Shown here: positions 7,438-17,086 of the stretch, piece by piece | Layout of the letters: each line of letters begins with the position of its first letter | Numbering within the stretch: position 1 is the first letter of the stretch | Source of the DNA: Microbacterium paulum | GTDB lineage: Bacteria > Actinomycetota > Actinomycetes > Actinomycetales > Microbacteriaceae | Reading direction: 5' to 3' | DNA length: 64,000 bases | Assembly: GCF_015707995.1 (NCBI RefSeq) | Contig: NZ_JAAGRY010000003.1 | Location: 35,072-99,071 of the forward strand | Notes under the pieces: generated by a model | What the model saw: the letters and a program-made list of their open reading frames with translations, nothing else | Told to the model about the DNA's origin: nothing | The model's database searches: none | Position numbers and translations under genes: made by a program

Positions 7438-8309
7438 GCAGCATCGTCCTGATCCTCATCACTGGCATCGGCCTCGGTGCGCTGTACTTCCTCGTCGCCT
7501 CGGGCCTCAGCCTCATCTACGGCCTCATGCACGTGTTGAACTTCGCGCACGGCGCCTTCCTCACCCTCGCCGCACTCGTCGGCTGGCAGGTCGCCCGCGC
7601 GCTCGGCACCGAATCGTGGGGCTCGTTCCTCGCCTCGGTGCTCGTCGGCGCCGTCGTCGGTGCGATCTTCGCGACCCTCACCGAACTCGTGCTCATCCGT
7701 CCCCTGTACGAACGTCACATCGAGCAGGTGCTCGTCACGGTCGGGCTCTCGTTCGCCGCGGTCGCGCTGTTCGAGGGGATCTGGGGCACGGATGCCATCA
7801 CGGTGGCCGGCCCGAGCTGGCTGAAGGGCACCACCGACGTGCTCGGCGCCCGCATCCCGAACACCTACTGGGTGCTCATGATCGCGGCGGCGCTCGTGCT
7901 CGTCGCCCTCGTGCTGTTCCTCAAGAAGACGCGTTACGGCATGATCATCCGCGCCGGCGTCGAGAACCGCGCGATGGTCACCGCGCTCGGCATCGACGTA
8001 CGGCGCAGCTTCACCCTCGTCTTCGCGATCGGGGGCGCGGCAGCCGGCATCGGCGGCGTGCTCGCGATGCACTACACGACGTTCGTCTCGGCGCACCTCG
8101 GTGCGACGCTCCTGATCTTCGCCTTCATCGTCACGGTCATCGGCGGGCTCGGCTCGCTGACCGGAGCCGCGATCGCCTCGGTGCTCGTCGCCGTACTGCA
8201 GCAGTTCGCCAACGTCTATCTGAACGGCACGGGCGACTTCATCGTCGTCGCCCTGCTCGCCGTCGTCCTGCTCGTGCGACCGAGCGGCCTCATGGGGAGG
8301 AAAGCATGA
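7434..8309 (+). CDS. LIV-type ABC transporter permease, LivH-like
   Basis: The 291-residue integral membrane protein starts MSSIVLILITGIGLGALYFL, followed by the LivH hallmark SGLSLIYGLMHVLNFAHGAF. It has about eight hydrophobic segments and the conserved GAxxxxRAGVENRAMVTALGID cytoplasmic stretch that contacts the ATPases. Start and stop overlap the neighbouring genes by ATGA. It forms the channel together with the LivM-like protein. Confidence 0.9.
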   Translation: MSSIVLILITGIGLGALYFLVASGLSLIYGLMHVLNFAHGAFLTLAALVGWQVARALGTESWGSFLASVLVGAVVGAIFATLTELVLIRPLYERHIEQVLVTVGLSFAAVALFEGIWGTDAITVAGPSWLKGTTDVLGARIPNTYWVLMIAAALVLVALVLFLKKTRYGMIIRAGVENRAMVTALGIDVRRSFTLVFAIGGAAAGIGGVLAMHYTTFVSAHLGATLLIFAFIVTVIGGLGSLTGAAIASVLVAVLQQFANVYLNGTGDFIVVALLAVVLLVRPSGLMGRKA

Positions 8310-9448
8310 CCGTCACCACCGGGGTGCCCACCCTCGTCCGCGGCCGCGCCGGCCGGTACCTGCCGTTCGTCGCGGGCGCCGTGCTCGTCGTCTTCATGGC
8401 GCTGCTGCCGCTCTTGAACATCTCGATCCCCGGCATCCTGCCCGGCGCCACCTACACGCCCGGCACCCTCGCGCTGCTGTCGCTGTGCATGGTGTTCGCG
8501 GCGCTCGCACTCTCGTACAACCTGCTGCTCGGCACGGGCGGCATGCTGTCGTTCGGGCACGCGCTCTACTTCGGAGCGGGTGCGTACGGCCTCGGCATCG
8601 CCCTGCAGTACCTCGGGGTGCCGCTCTGGCCGGGCGTCATCATCGCCCTCGTCGGCGGGCTGGCGATCGCCCTGTTCACCGGCGCGATCTCGATGCGTGT
8701 GTCGGGCATCCCGTTCGCGATGGTGACCCTCGCCTTCGCCCAGGCGGGATCAGTGCTCGTGCGCCGCAACCAGCAGATCACCGGCGGCGAAGAGGGCATG
8801 CGCCTGCCCACCGCGCAGGTGCCCGAGTGGCTCGTCGGGGTGGTCAACACGCGGAACCTCTACTGGGTGACCCTCGCCGTGCTCGTGATCGTCTACCTCG
8901 TCGTGCTGTGGGTCGACCGGTCCCGGCTCGGCCACCTCGCACAGGCCACGCGCGAGAACGAGCTGCGCGTGCAGGTGCTCGGGCTGAGTCCTTACCGGGC
9001 GAAGCTGACGGTGTTCGTCGTGGCGGCGCTGTGCGCCTCACTCGCCGGCGTCGCCTACATGCTGCTGCAGTCGGGCACGCAGCCCTCGAGCGTCGGAGCC
9101 GACCTGACGATCACCGTGCTCGTCATGGTGGTGCTCGGTGGCGTCGGATTCCGCTGGGGTGCGATCGTAGGCGGTGTGCTCTACACGATCCTCGATCAGC
9201 GCCTCACCGTGCTCGCCCGCGCCGACTGGATCCACGCCCTGCCCGACGTGCTGCGCATCCCGCTCTCCGAGCCGCTGTTCATCCTTGGCGCGCTGTTCAT
9301 CCTCGTGGTGATGTTCCTGCCCGGCGGCATCGCCGGCACCGTCGACACGTGGGTGCGGCGCCGCCGCGGTGAGCGCACCCGCTCGCCGCTTCGCCAGCTC
9401 GCCGACGTCGACGAGAAGCTCGACGAGCCCGTCGAGGTGAAGTTGTGA
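8306..9448 (+). CDS. LIV-type ABC transporter permease, LivM-like
   Basis: The 380-residue protein is the second channel subunit. It has the LivM hallmark SYNLLLGTGGMLSFGHALYFG, then SGIPFAMVTLAFAQ and ATRENELRVQVLGLSPYRAK, the coupling loop. A charged cytoplasmic tail of about 30 residues ends VDEKLDEPVEVKL. ATG at 8306 overlaps the upstream stop and has GGGAGGAAAG just before it. The stop overlaps the GTG of the ligase gene, so import and CoA activation are transcribed together. Confidence 0.9.
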   Translation: MTVTTGVPTLVRGRAGRYLPFVAGAVLVVFMALLPLLNISIPGILPGATYTPGTLALLSLCMVFAALALSYNLLLGTGGMLSFGHALYFGAGAYGLGIALQYLGVPLWPGVIIALVGGLAIALFTGAISMRVSGIPFAMVTLAFAQAGSVLVRRNQQITGGEEGMRLPTAQVPEWLVGVVNTRNLYWVTLAVLVIVYLVVLWVDRSRLGHLAQATRENELRVQVLGLSPYRAKLTVFVVAALCASLAGVAYMLLQSGTQPSSVGADLTITVLVMVVLGGVGFRWGAIVGGVLYTILDQRLTVLARADWIHALPDVLRIPLSEPLFILGALFILVVMFLPGGIAGTVDTWVRRRRGERTRSPLRQLADVDEKLDEPVEVKL

Positions 9449-11078
9449 ACGCGCAGGCTGAGCGCGAGACGGATGCCGGGGCGCGCGGCACCGCGCTGGA
9501 TGCCGACCCGCGCGGCGCCGCACACGCCGATGGCAGCGCCGAGCCCGACGGCGCGCACACCATCGGCCGGTGGCTCACCGACCGTGCCGCCGCCTCACCC
9601 GATCACCCGGCGATCGACGACCGCGGGGTGACGATCGGCTACGCCGACCTCGAAGAGCGCGCGTGCGAGCTCGCCTTCGCGCTCCGACGCGCCGGCTACG
9701 GACCGGGCGACCGCGTCGCGACGATCTCGGGCAACTCGATCGACCACGTTGTCGCGTTCTTCGCCTGCGCGAAGAGCGGCGTCGCCTTCGTGCCGCTGTC
9801 GTGGCGTCTCACGCCGCGCGAGCTCGCCGACGTGCTGGAACGCTCCGAGCCGGCCCTGGTGCTCGTCGAAGACGAATACGAGGGCATCGCCGCCGAAGCG
9901 CTCGATCGCACCCCGGGGCGCCCGTCCGTCACCGTCCTGGGGACGACCGGTGTCGAGGCATCCGTGCCCGATCGCGTCGGGCCCGCCGTGCCCGCGCGGG
10001 CCGTCCGCGACGACGACGCGCTGCTCGTCATCTACACGTCGGGCAGCGAAGCGGCGCCCAAGGGCGTCGTGCTCACGCACGGCAACTGCTTCTGGAACAA
10101 CCTGGCCCTCGCCGGTGCGCAGCAGCTCACCGCCGACGACGTCGTGCTGTCGATGCTGCCGCAGTTCCATGTCGCAGCCTGGAACTGTCAGCCGCTGCTG
10201 GCATGGTGGGTGGGTGCCACGGTCGTCCTCGAGCGGTCGTTCCAGCCGCGTCGTGTTCTTCAGCTTCTCGCCGAGCGGGGGTCACCGCGATGATGGGCGT
10301 TCCCACGCAGTACCGTCTGCTCGCCGACGACCCCGCGTTCGCGCAGATCGCCTCGGGGCCGCTGCGCCAGGTGCTCGTCGGGGGAGCGACGGTGCCCCAC
10401 GAGCTCGCCGCGCGGTGGGCCGCCGCAGGTGCTCCGCTGACCCAGGGCTACGGACTGACCGAAGCGGCGCCGAACGTGCTGTGCCTTCCGGCATCCGACA
10501 GCGCGCGCCTGCCGGGCGCCGTCGGGCGCCCCTACCCGCACGTCGACGTCTGCGTCGCCGACCCGTCGACCGGACTCGTGCTCGACGGCCCCGCGACGGG
10601 CGAGCTGTGGGTACGAGGGCCGAGCGTCTTCGCCGGCTACCTGCACGATCCCGACGCGACAGCGCGCACGAGGGTCGGTGATTGGCTGCGCACCGGCGAC
10701 ATCGTGCACCGCGACGACGAGGGCATCTTCCGCGTCGTCGACCGGCTGAAGGACATCTTCATTTCGGGCGGTGAGAACGTCGCGCCCGCCGAGGTCGAAC
10801 GCGCGCTCGGCCTGCACCCCGCCGTCGCCGAAGCCGCGGTCGTCGGTGTCGCCGATCCCGTGTGGGGTGAGCGGGGCGTCGCGTTCGTCGTGCGCGCCGA
10901 GGGCCGCACACTCGGCGAGGACGAACTGCTCGCGCACGCGCGCACCGAACTCGCCGGGTTCAAAGTGCCCGTGCGCATCGCCTTCGTTGACGCGCTGCCG
11001 AAATCGACCATCGAGAAACTCGCCCGCTCCCGCCTGCGCCGACGCGCGGCGGAGCTCGTGAAGGGGAACACCGCATGA
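9445..11078 (+). pseudogene. AMP-forming acyl-CoA ligase, interrupted by a -1 frameshift
   Basis: Two frames together make one ANL-superfamily ligase of about 545 residues. The first (GTG 9445 to TGA 10291-10293) holds the N-domain and the ATP-binding A3 motif YTSGSEAAPKG, a variant resembling the TSGTESxPKG group. The second holds A5 QGYGLTEAAPN, A7 WLRTGDIV, A8 VVDRLKDIFISGGENV and the A10 tail LPKSTIEKLAR. The frames meet at a run of five G (10277-10281); one extra G would restore the gene. ATGATG at 10290 begins the second frame and overlaps the TGA, so two separate polypeptides by translational coupling are conceivable. Sequencing error, recent mutation and frameshifting cannot be told apart here. 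Confidence 0.8.
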
Positions 11079-11794
11079 CCACGACCGAGCAGTTCGACCA
11101 GACGGCGCCGTTCGGTGCCGACGCGTCGCTCGCACCCGTCGCAGCGCTGTCTGCGACGGGCAAACCCCTCACCAAGCGCGGCGAAGCGACCCGGCGCAAA
11201 CTGCTCGAAGCGGCAGAGGAGGTGTTCGCGGGTCTCGGGTACCACGAGGCATCCATCGTGAAGATCACCGAGCGCGCCGGCATCGGCCTCGGCACGTTCT
11301 ACCTGTACTTCGACAGCAAGCAGCAGATCTTCGAAGAGCTCGTCGTCGACCTGAACCGGCGGGTGCGGCACTCGATGGCCGAGGCGATGGCGGGGGCCAG
11401 CAACCGCATCGACGCCGAACGCGCCGGGTTCGAGGGGTTCTTCCGGTTCACGGCCGCCCACCCCGCGCTCTACCGCGTCGTGCGCGAGGCCGAGTTCGTC
11501 TCACCCGACATGCTGCGGCTGCACTATACGCGCATCGTCGAAGGCTACGAGGCCGGTCTGCGCGCCGCGCAGCACGACGGCGACGTCGACGCGGCGCTCG
11601 ACCCCGAGGTGACCGCGTGGGCCCTCATGGGCGCAGGCGAGCTCATCGGCATGCGCTTTCTGCTGTGGGAACGCGACGGCGCGGGGCGCCCGCCCGAGGC
11701 GATGCCCGACGAGATCATCGACCACATGATGCGGTTCATCCGCAATGCCCTCGCCGTGCGCGGCGACGCGACAGAAGGAGCGACGGATGCCTGA
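11075..11794 (+). CDS. TetR-family transcriptional regulator
   Basis: The 239-residue protein has an N-terminal tail of about 30 residues, then the TetR DNA-binding domain: EATRRKLLEAAEEVFAGLGYHEASIVKITERAGIGLGTFYLYFDSKQQIF, with the recognition helix ending GTFYLYF around residues 70-76. The C-terminal ligand domain is of the acyl-responsive type judged only by context. It overlaps the ligase stop (ATGA) and the next start by 8 bases, so it is co-transcribed with the genes it probably controls. Candidate operator: the dyad at 4636-4655. Confidence 0.9.
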   Translation: MTTTEQFDQTAPFGADASLAPVAALSATGKPLTKRGEATRRKLLEAAEEVFAGLGYHEASIVKITERAGIGLGTFYLYFDSKQQIFEELVVDLNRRVRHSMAEAMAGASNRIDAERAGFEGFFRFTAAHPALYRVVREAEFVSPDMLRLHYTRIVEGYEAGLRAAQHDGDVDAALDPEVTAWALMGAGELIGMRFLLWERDGAGRPPEAMPDEIIDHMMRFIRNALAVRGDATEGATDA

Positions 11795-12539
11795 GTACGA
11801 CCTGCAGGGCCGCCGCGCCCTGGTCACCGGCGGTGCGAGCGGGATCGGACTCGCGTGCGTGCACGAGTTCGCGGGGCGCGGGGCGACCGTCATCGTCGCC
11901 GACTTCAACGCCGACGCGGCGCACGAGGTGGCGGACGCCGTCGGTGGAGAAGCGTGGGTCGTCGATCTCTCCGACACCGCGGCCCAAGAAGAGCTGGCTC
12001 TCGACGTCGACATCCTGGTGAACAACGCCGGCATCCAGACCGTCGCACCCATCCACGAGTTCGACCCCGACCGCTGGCGCTTCATGCACCGGTTGATGGT
12101 CGAGTCGCCGTTCCTGCTCATCCGCGCCGCGCTGCCGGGCATGTACGAACGCGGCTGGGGCCGCATCGTCAACGTCTCGAGTGCGCACGGGCTGCGCGCG
12201 AGCGCCTACAAGTCGGCGTACGTCGCGGCCAAGCACGCACTCGAAGGGCTGTCGAAGGTGACCGCGCTCGAGGGCGGCCCGCATGGCGTCACGAGCAACT
12301 GCATCAATCCGGCGTATGTGCGCACCCCGCTCGTCGAGAAGCAGATCGCCGATCAGGCGGCGCTGCACGGCATCGCCGAGAGCGAGGTCGTCGAGAAGAT
12401 CATGCTCACCGAGACGGTCGTCAAGCGTCTCGTCGAGGCCGACGAGGTCGCCTCGCTCGCCGGCTGGCTCGTGTCGGATCGCGCCGGCATGGTCACCGGT
12501 GCGAGCTTCACGATGGACGGCGGGTGGACGGCGCGATGA
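11787..12539 (+). CDS. bdhA: 3-hydroxybutyrate dehydrogenase, SDR family
   Basis: The 250-residue protein has cofactor motif TGGASGIG (14-21), NNAG (79-82) and the catalytic set Ser132, Tyr145, Lys149. It also keeps the residues that bind the carboxylate in bacterial D-3-hydroxybutyrate dehydrogenases: Gln84 (NNAGIQ), His134 and Lys142 (SSAHGLRASAYKSAY), and Gln186 (LVEKQI). The overall pattern ending in FTMDGGWTAR is typical. It would oxidise D-3-hydroxybutyrate to acetoacetate with NAD. A strong AGAAGGAG precedes ATG 11787. It sits between a TetR gene and a hydrolase, 2 kb from the CoA-transferase and thiolase that complete the pathway. Confidence 0.88.
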   Translation: MPEYDLQGRRALVTGGASGIGLACVHEFAGRGATVIVADFNADAAHEVADAVGGEAWVVDLSDTAAQEELALDVDILVNNAGIQTVAPIHEFDPDRWRFMHRLMVESPFLLIRAALPGMYERGWGRIVNVSSAHGLRASAYKSAYVAAKHALEGLSKVTALEGGPHGVTSNCINPAYVRTPLVEKQIADQAALHGIAESEVVEKIMLTETVVKRLVEADEVASLAGWLVSDRAGMVTGASFTMDGGWTAR

Positions 12540-13489
12540 GCAGGCCGGCGCGCGCCGTCGCCGTGCCCGTGCCGGGCGGTGACCTTCAGGTGGGGGTGTG
12601 GGATGCCTCTGACGCGGGCGAGCCCGGTGGCGACGCGCCCACCATCATGGCGATCCACGGCGTGACGTCATCGCACCTCGCGTGGGAGCTGCTGGCGGAG
12701 CAGCTGCCGGGAGTGCGGATCGTCGCCCCCGACCTGCGCGGCCGCGGGCGCAGCAACGAGCTCGAGGGCGCCGCCGGTATGGTGCGGCACGCCGACGACC
12801 TCGCCGCCGTCTCGCGCGGGCTCGGCCTCGGCCCCGTCGTCGTCGTAGCCCACTCGATGGGCGCCTTCGTCGCGATGGTGTTCGCCGCGCGGCATCCCGA
12901 TCTCGTGGCGCGGCTGGTGCTCGTCGACGGCGGCTTGCCGCTCGACGCGCCCGCCGGTCTCTCGCCCGACGAGCTCGTCGACGTGATCCTCGGCCCGACC
13001 GCCGCACGCCTCACCCTGCGGTTCGACTCGACGGCCGACTACCTCGACTTCTGGCGGCCGCACCCCGCGTTCCAGAACGACTGGTCTCCCGCGCTGGAGC
13101 GGTATCTCGCCTACGATCTCGTGCCCGCGGTGGGCGAGTCCAGCGCCAGTGGTGGCCTGCTTTTGCGGCCCGCGACGTCGTACGCGACGACGGTCGAAGA
13201 CACGATCGACATGAACACGACCTCGACGATCGCCGACGCCGTCGCGGCGCTTCATCGCCCGGCGACCCTCGTCACGGTGCCGCGCGGTCTGCAGAACGAA
13301 GAGCCCGGGCTCTACCCCGAGCCGTATCTGCAGGGACTTCTCGCCGCGAATCCGGCGATCGTGCACGAGCGCTGGCCCGACTTCAACCATTACACGGTCG
13401 TGCTGAGCGACGCCGGCGCCGCGCGCCTGGCCGCGCTCGCCCGCCGTGAGCTCGCGCAGGCGCCCGCCGAGAGACCACTCGCGCGCTGA
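12536..13489 (+). CDS. Alpha/beta hydrolase
   Basis: The 317-residue protein has the oxyanion motif IHGVTSSH (40-47), DLRGRGRS (66-73) and nucleophile elbow VAHSMGA with Ser107. The catalytic His probably lies in DFNHYTV near the C-terminus. The cap region is about 110 residues. Its start overlaps the bdhA stop (ATGA), so it belongs to the same operon. In this context an esterase or lactonase acting on a 3-hydroxybutyrate ester or a related precursor is plausible, but substrate is not shown by the sequence. It lacks a signal peptide, so it acts in the cytoplasm. Confidence 0.85.
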   Translation: MSRPARAVAVPVPGGDLQVGVWDASDAGEPGGDAPTIMAIHGVTSSHLAWELLAEQLPGVRIVAPDLRGRGRSNELEGAAGMVRHADDLAAVSRGLGLGPVVVVAHSMGAFVAMVFAARHPDLVARLVLVDGGLPLDAPAGLSPDELVDVILGPTAARLTLRFDSTADYLDFWRPHPAFQNDWSPALERYLAYDLVPAVGESSASGGLLLRPATSYATTVEDTIDMNTTSTIADAVAALHRPATLVTVPRGLQNEEPGLYPEPYLQGLLAANPAIVHERWPDFNHYTVVLSDAGAARLAALARRELAQAPAERPLAR

Positions 13490-13524
13490 GACACCACCGC
13501 AAACGTGTTTCTCGGGCTTAAGGC

Positions 13525-14316
13525 TCAGCGCGCGCCCGCGGCGACGCGCGTGGAGAGCTGGTGCGCGTGGGCGAGCAGCAGCCGGCCGAGCTCGGTGATC
13601 CGCTCGGGCGAGAAGCGGAACTCCACCCCGGTGAGGCTCAGCGCCCACTGCGGGTGGCCCGTCTTCGTGAACACGGCAGCGCCGAGGCCGTAGCTGCCCT
13701 CGACGATGAGCCCGGGATTGAGGGCGAACCCGCGCGCCTGCGTCTCGCGCAGGCGCGCCCGCAAGCGCGGCTCGGCATGGGAAGACCCGTGCCGCTCGGC
13801 GAGTTCGGGGTGACGCTCGAAGTAGGCGTCCACATCGTGAGGCGGCAGGAACGCCAGGATCGCGAGGCCCGCCGAGGCGACACCGAGCGGAAAGCGCACG
13901 CCCTCCGACAGCACGAACGAGCGGATCGGAAAGCTGCCGTCTTCGCGGATCAGGCAGACGGTCTCGTCGCCGCGACGCACCGAGAGGAACGCGCTCTCTT
14001 CGGTGCGCACGGCGAGCGAGCGCACGATGTCGCGCGCGATGGCGGTGATGTCGTAGCGGGATGCCGCCACAGTGCCCATCAGGTACAACTCGGGCCCCGG
14101 CATCCATCTGCCCGTCTGCTCGTCTTGGTCGACGAGCCCCTCGTGGCGGAGGGCGCTCAACAGGCGGTGCGCCGTCGGACGCGACAGGTCGGCGCGACGG
14201 GCGAGCTCGGCGGCGGAGATACCCTCATCGCCTGCCCCCGTCACGAGCCGGAGGAGCGCGGCGGCGCGTGCGACCGCCTGCGCGCCCGGGACGGTTCTCG
14301 TGACAGCGGTGTCCAT
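13525..14316 (-). CDS. IclR-family transcriptional regulator
   Basis: The 263-residue protein has the IclR winged helix (AVARAAALLRLVTGAGDEGISAAELARRADLSRPTAHRLLSAL, recognition helix about 48-60) and an effector domain with VASAGLAILAFL and GSYGLGAAVFTKTG, typical of regulators that sense small aromatic or aliphatic acids. It lies divergent from the CoA-transferase/thiolase genes, which are its likely target. The start ATG at 14314-14316 was chosen over a longer frame because TAGTGT (14324-14329, minus) ends 7 bases upstream and a perfect operator-like palindrome covers the start. Confidence 0.88.
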   Translation of the reverse strand: MDTAVTRTVPGAQAVARAAALLRLVTGAGDEGISAAELARRADLSRPTAHRLLSALRHEGLVDQDEQTGRWMPGPELYLMGTVAASRYDITAIARDIVRSLAVRTEESAFLSVRRGDETVCLIREDGSFPIRSFVLSEGVRFPLGVASAGLAILAFLPPHDVDAYFERHPELAERHGSSHAEPRLRARLRETQARGFALNPGLIVEGSYGLGAAVFTKTGHPQWALSLTGVEFRFSPERITELGRLLLAHAHQLSTRVAAGAR

Positions 14317-14327
14317 GATGTGGACAC
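14309..14327. promoter_or_regulatory. IclR operator-like palindrome over the iclR start codon
   Basis: GTGTCCA (14309-14315) and TGGACAC (14321-14327) form perfect 7-bp arms around five bases. The palindrome covers the start codon of the IclR gene and part of its -10 element, and lies about 93 bases before the CoA-transferase start. This fits autoregulation and control of the divergent operon. The binding protein is inferred from position. Confidence 0.55.
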
Positions 14328-14419
14328 TACGCGCGAGAGCGACCACATGGCAAACGTCCGCGTGCGATCGGGCGCAGGGGCGCGCACGATGGAGGGGCGA
14401 CACGAACAAGGGAGTACAC

Positions 14420-15238
14420 GTGATCGACAAGACCTACGTCTCGGCGGCCGACGCGGTCGCCGACATCCCCGACGGCGCCTCGCTCGCCGTCGGCGGCTTC
14501 GGCCTCTCGGGAAACCCCATCGCCCTCATCGAGGCGTTGCTCGCCCAGGGCACGCGCGACCTCTCGATCGTCTCGAACAACTGCGGCGTCGACGACTGGG
14601 GTCTCGGGGTGCTGCTGAACGCCAAGCGCATCCGCAAGATGACCTCGTCGTACGTCGGCGAGAACAAGGAGTTCGAACGGCAGTTCCTCTCCGGTGAGCT
14701 CGAACTCGAACTCACCCCGCAGGGCACGCTCGCCGAGAAGCTGCGCGCCGGGGGAGCGGGCATCGCCGCCTTCTACACCCAGACGGGTGTCGGCACGCAG
14801 GTCGCCGAGGGCGGTCTGCCCCGACGTTACGACGGGCAGGGCGGGGTCGCCGCGGCATCCCCGCAGAAAGACGTGCGCACGTTCGCGCCCGGCGGCGCCG
14901 AGGGCGAGTACGTGCTAGAAGAGGCGATCGTCACCGACTACGCCCTCGTGCACGCGGCGCGCGGCGACGTGCACGGCAACCTCGTGTTCCACAAAGCAGC
15001 GCGCAACTTCAACCCGCTGGCCGCGATGGCCGGGCGCGTCTGCATCGCCCAGGTCGAAGAGCTCGTGCCCGCGGGCGCGCTCGACCCCGACAGCATCCAC
15101 CTGCCCGGCATCTACGTGCACCGCATCGTCGAGGTCGGTACGGGCATCGAGAAGCGCATCGAGCGGCGCACCGTGTCGGTCGAGAGCGCCCTGACGAACT
15201 CCGACGGCACGCGCCGCAACATCCCCGAAGGAGCCTGA
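14420..15238 (+). CDS. scoA: 3-oxoacid CoA-transferase subunit A
   Basis: The 272-residue protein matches the alpha half of succinyl-CoA:3-oxoacid CoA-transferase: [20 protein letters not shown] (the oxyanion-hole glycine loop), [11 protein letters not shown], and [17 protein letters not shown]. With subunit B it moves CoA from succinyl-CoA to acetoacetate. It is somewhat longer than the common 230-250 residues because of a C-terminal extension. GTG at 14420 has GGGAG about 5 bases upstream; longer frames overlap the IclR gene and were rejected. One base separates it from subunit B. Confidence 0.88.
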   Translation: MIDKTYVSAADAVADIPDGASLAVGGFGLSGNPIALIEALLAQGTRDLSIVSNNCGVDDWGLGVLLNAKRIRKMTSSYVGENKEFERQFLSGELELELTPQGTLAEKLRAGGAGIAAFYTQTGVGTQVAEGGLPRRYDGQGGVAAASPQKDVRTFAPGGAEGEYVLEEAIVTDYALVHAARGDVHGNLVFHKAARNFNPLAAMAGRVCIAQVEELVPAGALDPDSIHLPGIYVHRIVEVGTGIEKRIERRTVSVESALTNSDGTRRNIPEGA

Positions 15239-15239
15239 C

Positions 15240-15893
15240 ATGGCACTCACCCGCAACGAGATGGCCGCCCGCGCGGCCGCCGAGCTCGCCGACGGCTCGT
15301 ACGTGAACCTCGGCATCGGTCTGCCGACGCTCGTCCCGAACTATGTGCCCGCCGGTGTCACGGTGGTGCTGCAGTCCGAGAACGGCATTCTCGGCGTCGG
15401 ACCCTACCCGACCGAAGAGAACGTCGACCCCGACCTCATCAACGCAGGCAAAGAGACCGTCACGGTGCTGCCCGGCGCCGCGTTCTTCGACTCGGCGCTG
15501 AGCTTCGGCATGATCCGCGGCGGCAAGATCGATGCCGCGATCCTCGGCGCCATGCAGGTGTCGGCCACCGGCGACCTCGCCAACTGGATGATCCCCGGGA
15601 AGATGGTCAAGGGTCCGGGCGGGGCGATGGATCTCGTCCACGGCGCCGGGCGGGTCATCGTGCTCATGGAGCACGTCGCCCGCGACGGGTCGGCGAAGAT
15701 CGTCGACGCGTGCTCGCTGCCCCTCACCGGGCGCGGCGTGGTCGATCGGATCATCACCGATCTCGCCGTCATCGATGTGACCGATGATGGACTCGTGCTC
15801 GTCGAGACCGCGCCGGGCGTCACCGTCGACGAGGTCGTTGCGGCCACCGAGCCCGCCCTCCGCATCGCCGACTCGCTGAAGGAGATCGCATGA
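15240..15893 (+). CDS. scoB: 3-oxoacid CoA-transferase subunit B
   Basis: The 217-residue beta subunit has the active-site motif SENGILGVG, with the catalytic Glu47 that forms the CoA-thioester intermediate. It also has [15 protein letters not shown] and the G-G-A-M-D-L stretch ([12 protein letters not shown]) characteristic of the family. Together with subunit A it activates acetoacetate, or another 3-oxoacid such as 3-oxoadipate, the main alternative. The thiolase next door acts equally in both cases, but bdhA nearby favours acetoacetate. ATGA overlap with the thiolase gene. Confidence 0.88.
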   Translation: MALTRNEMAARAAAELADGSYVNLGIGLPTLVPNYVPAGVTVVLQSENGILGVGPYPTEENVDPDLINAGKETVTVLPGAAFFDSALSFGMIRGGKIDAAILGAMQVSATGDLANWMIPGKMVKGPGGAMDLVHGAGRVIVLMEHVARDGSAKIVDACSLPLTGRGVVDRIITDLAVIDVTDDGLVLVETAPGVTVDEVVAATEPALRIADSLKEIA

Positions 15894-17086
15894 CCGACCG
15901 CACCGCACCCGACGACATCGTGATCGTCGCCGCCGCCCGCACGCCGCAGGGCCGCCTGAAGGGCGCGCTCGCCTCGTTCACCGCCCCGGAGCTCGGCGGT
16001 TTCGCGATCGCCGGTGCCCTCGCGCAGGGCGGCATCGACCCCGCCGAGGTCGACGCCGTCATCCTGGGCCAGGTGCTTCCGGCCGGCTCGGGGCAGAACC
16101 CGGCCCGCCAGGCCGCCCTCGCCGGCGGCCTCGGGTGGGACGTTCCCGCGTCGAGCGTCAACAAGGTGTGCCTGTCGGGCCTCACCGCGATCATCGACGC
16201 GAAGCGCATGATCGCCACCGGCGACGCTCGCGTCGTCGTCGCGGGCGGCATGGAGTCGATGACCCGCGCCCCGCACCTGCTGATGGGTTCGCGCGACGGC
16301 TGGTCGTACGGCTCCGTCGAGGTGCTCGACCACATGGCCTACGACGGGCTGACGGATGCCTATGACAAAGAATCCATGGGCGCCTCGACCGAACGGTTGA
16401 ACCCCACCTTCCACATCACCCGCGAGGCGCAGGACCGCGTGGCGGCGCTGTCGCACCAGCGCGCCGCGGCGGCGCAGCGCGACGGTCTGTTCGACGCCGA
16501 GATCGTCACGGTCGAGGTGCCGCAGCGGAAGGGCGACCCACGGCTCGTGACCGCCGACGAGGGCATCCGGCCCGAGACGACGGAGGAAACGCTCGCGAAC
16601 CTCCGGCCCGCGTTCGCCAAGGACGGCACGATCACCGCGGGGAACGCCTCGCAGATCTCCGACGGCGCGTCGGCGGTCGTGCTGACGACGCGCGCGCACG
16701 CCGACGAGCGCGCGTGGCCCGTGCTCGCGGTCGTCGGCGCCGCCGGTCAGGTCGCCGGCCCCGACAACTCGCTCCACGCACAGCCGGCGCGCGCGATCGC
16801 TCAAGCGCTCGAGCGGCAGGGCCTTCAGGCATCCGACCTCGACCTCGTCGAGATCAACGAGGCCTTCGGCGCGGTCATCGTGCACTCCCAGCACGAGCTC
16901 GGAATCTCAGAAGACGTCGTCAACGTGCACGGCGGCGGCATCGCACTCGGTCACCCGATCGGTGCGTCGGGAGGCCGCCTCGTCGTGCACGCCGTGCACG
17001 AGCTGGTGCGCCGCGGCGGCGGCACCGCTGCGGTGGGCCTGTGCGGCGGTGGTGGCCAGGGCGAGGCGCTCATCCTCAGCCGCTGA
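15890..17086 (+). CDS. Acetyl-CoA acetyltransferase (thiolase)
   Basis: The 398-residue protein has the acylated Cys94 in VNKVCLSG, His355 in [11 protein letters not shown] and the second catalytic Cys385 in [12 protein letters not shown], the complete thiolase active site. NEAF (about residue 325) is also present. It would cleave acetoacetyl-CoA to two acetyl-CoA, finishing 3-hydroxybutyrate and acetoacetate breakdown, or run in reverse. Length is normal. Its start overlaps the scoB stop by ATGA, so scoA-scoB-thiolase is one operon opposite the IclR gene. Confidence 0.92.
   Translation: MTDRTAPDDIVIVAAARTPQGRLKGALASFTAPELGGFAIAGALAQGGIDPAEVDAVILGQVLPAGSGQNPARQAALAGGLGWDVPASSVNKVCLSGLTAIIDAKRMIATGDARVVVAGGMESMTRAPHLLMGSRDGWSYGSVEVLDHMAYDGLTDAYDKESMGASTERLNPTFHITREAQDRVAALSHQRAAAAQRDGLFDAEIVTVEVPQRKGDPRLVTADEGIRPETTEETLANLRPAFAKDGTITAGNASQISDGASAVVLTTRAHADERAWPVLAVVGAAGQVAGPDNSLHAQPARAIAQALERQGLQASDLDLVEINEAFGAVIVHSQHELGISEDVVNVHGGGIALGHPIGASGGRLVVHAVHELVRRGGGTAAVGLCGGGGQGEALILSR

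Noticed and set aside
10021..10070. Unusual A3 motif TSGSEAAPKG in the ligase as a sign of inactivity
   Set aside because: Many acyl-CoA ligases carry TSGTESxPKG; the catalytic Lys and Gly are kept.
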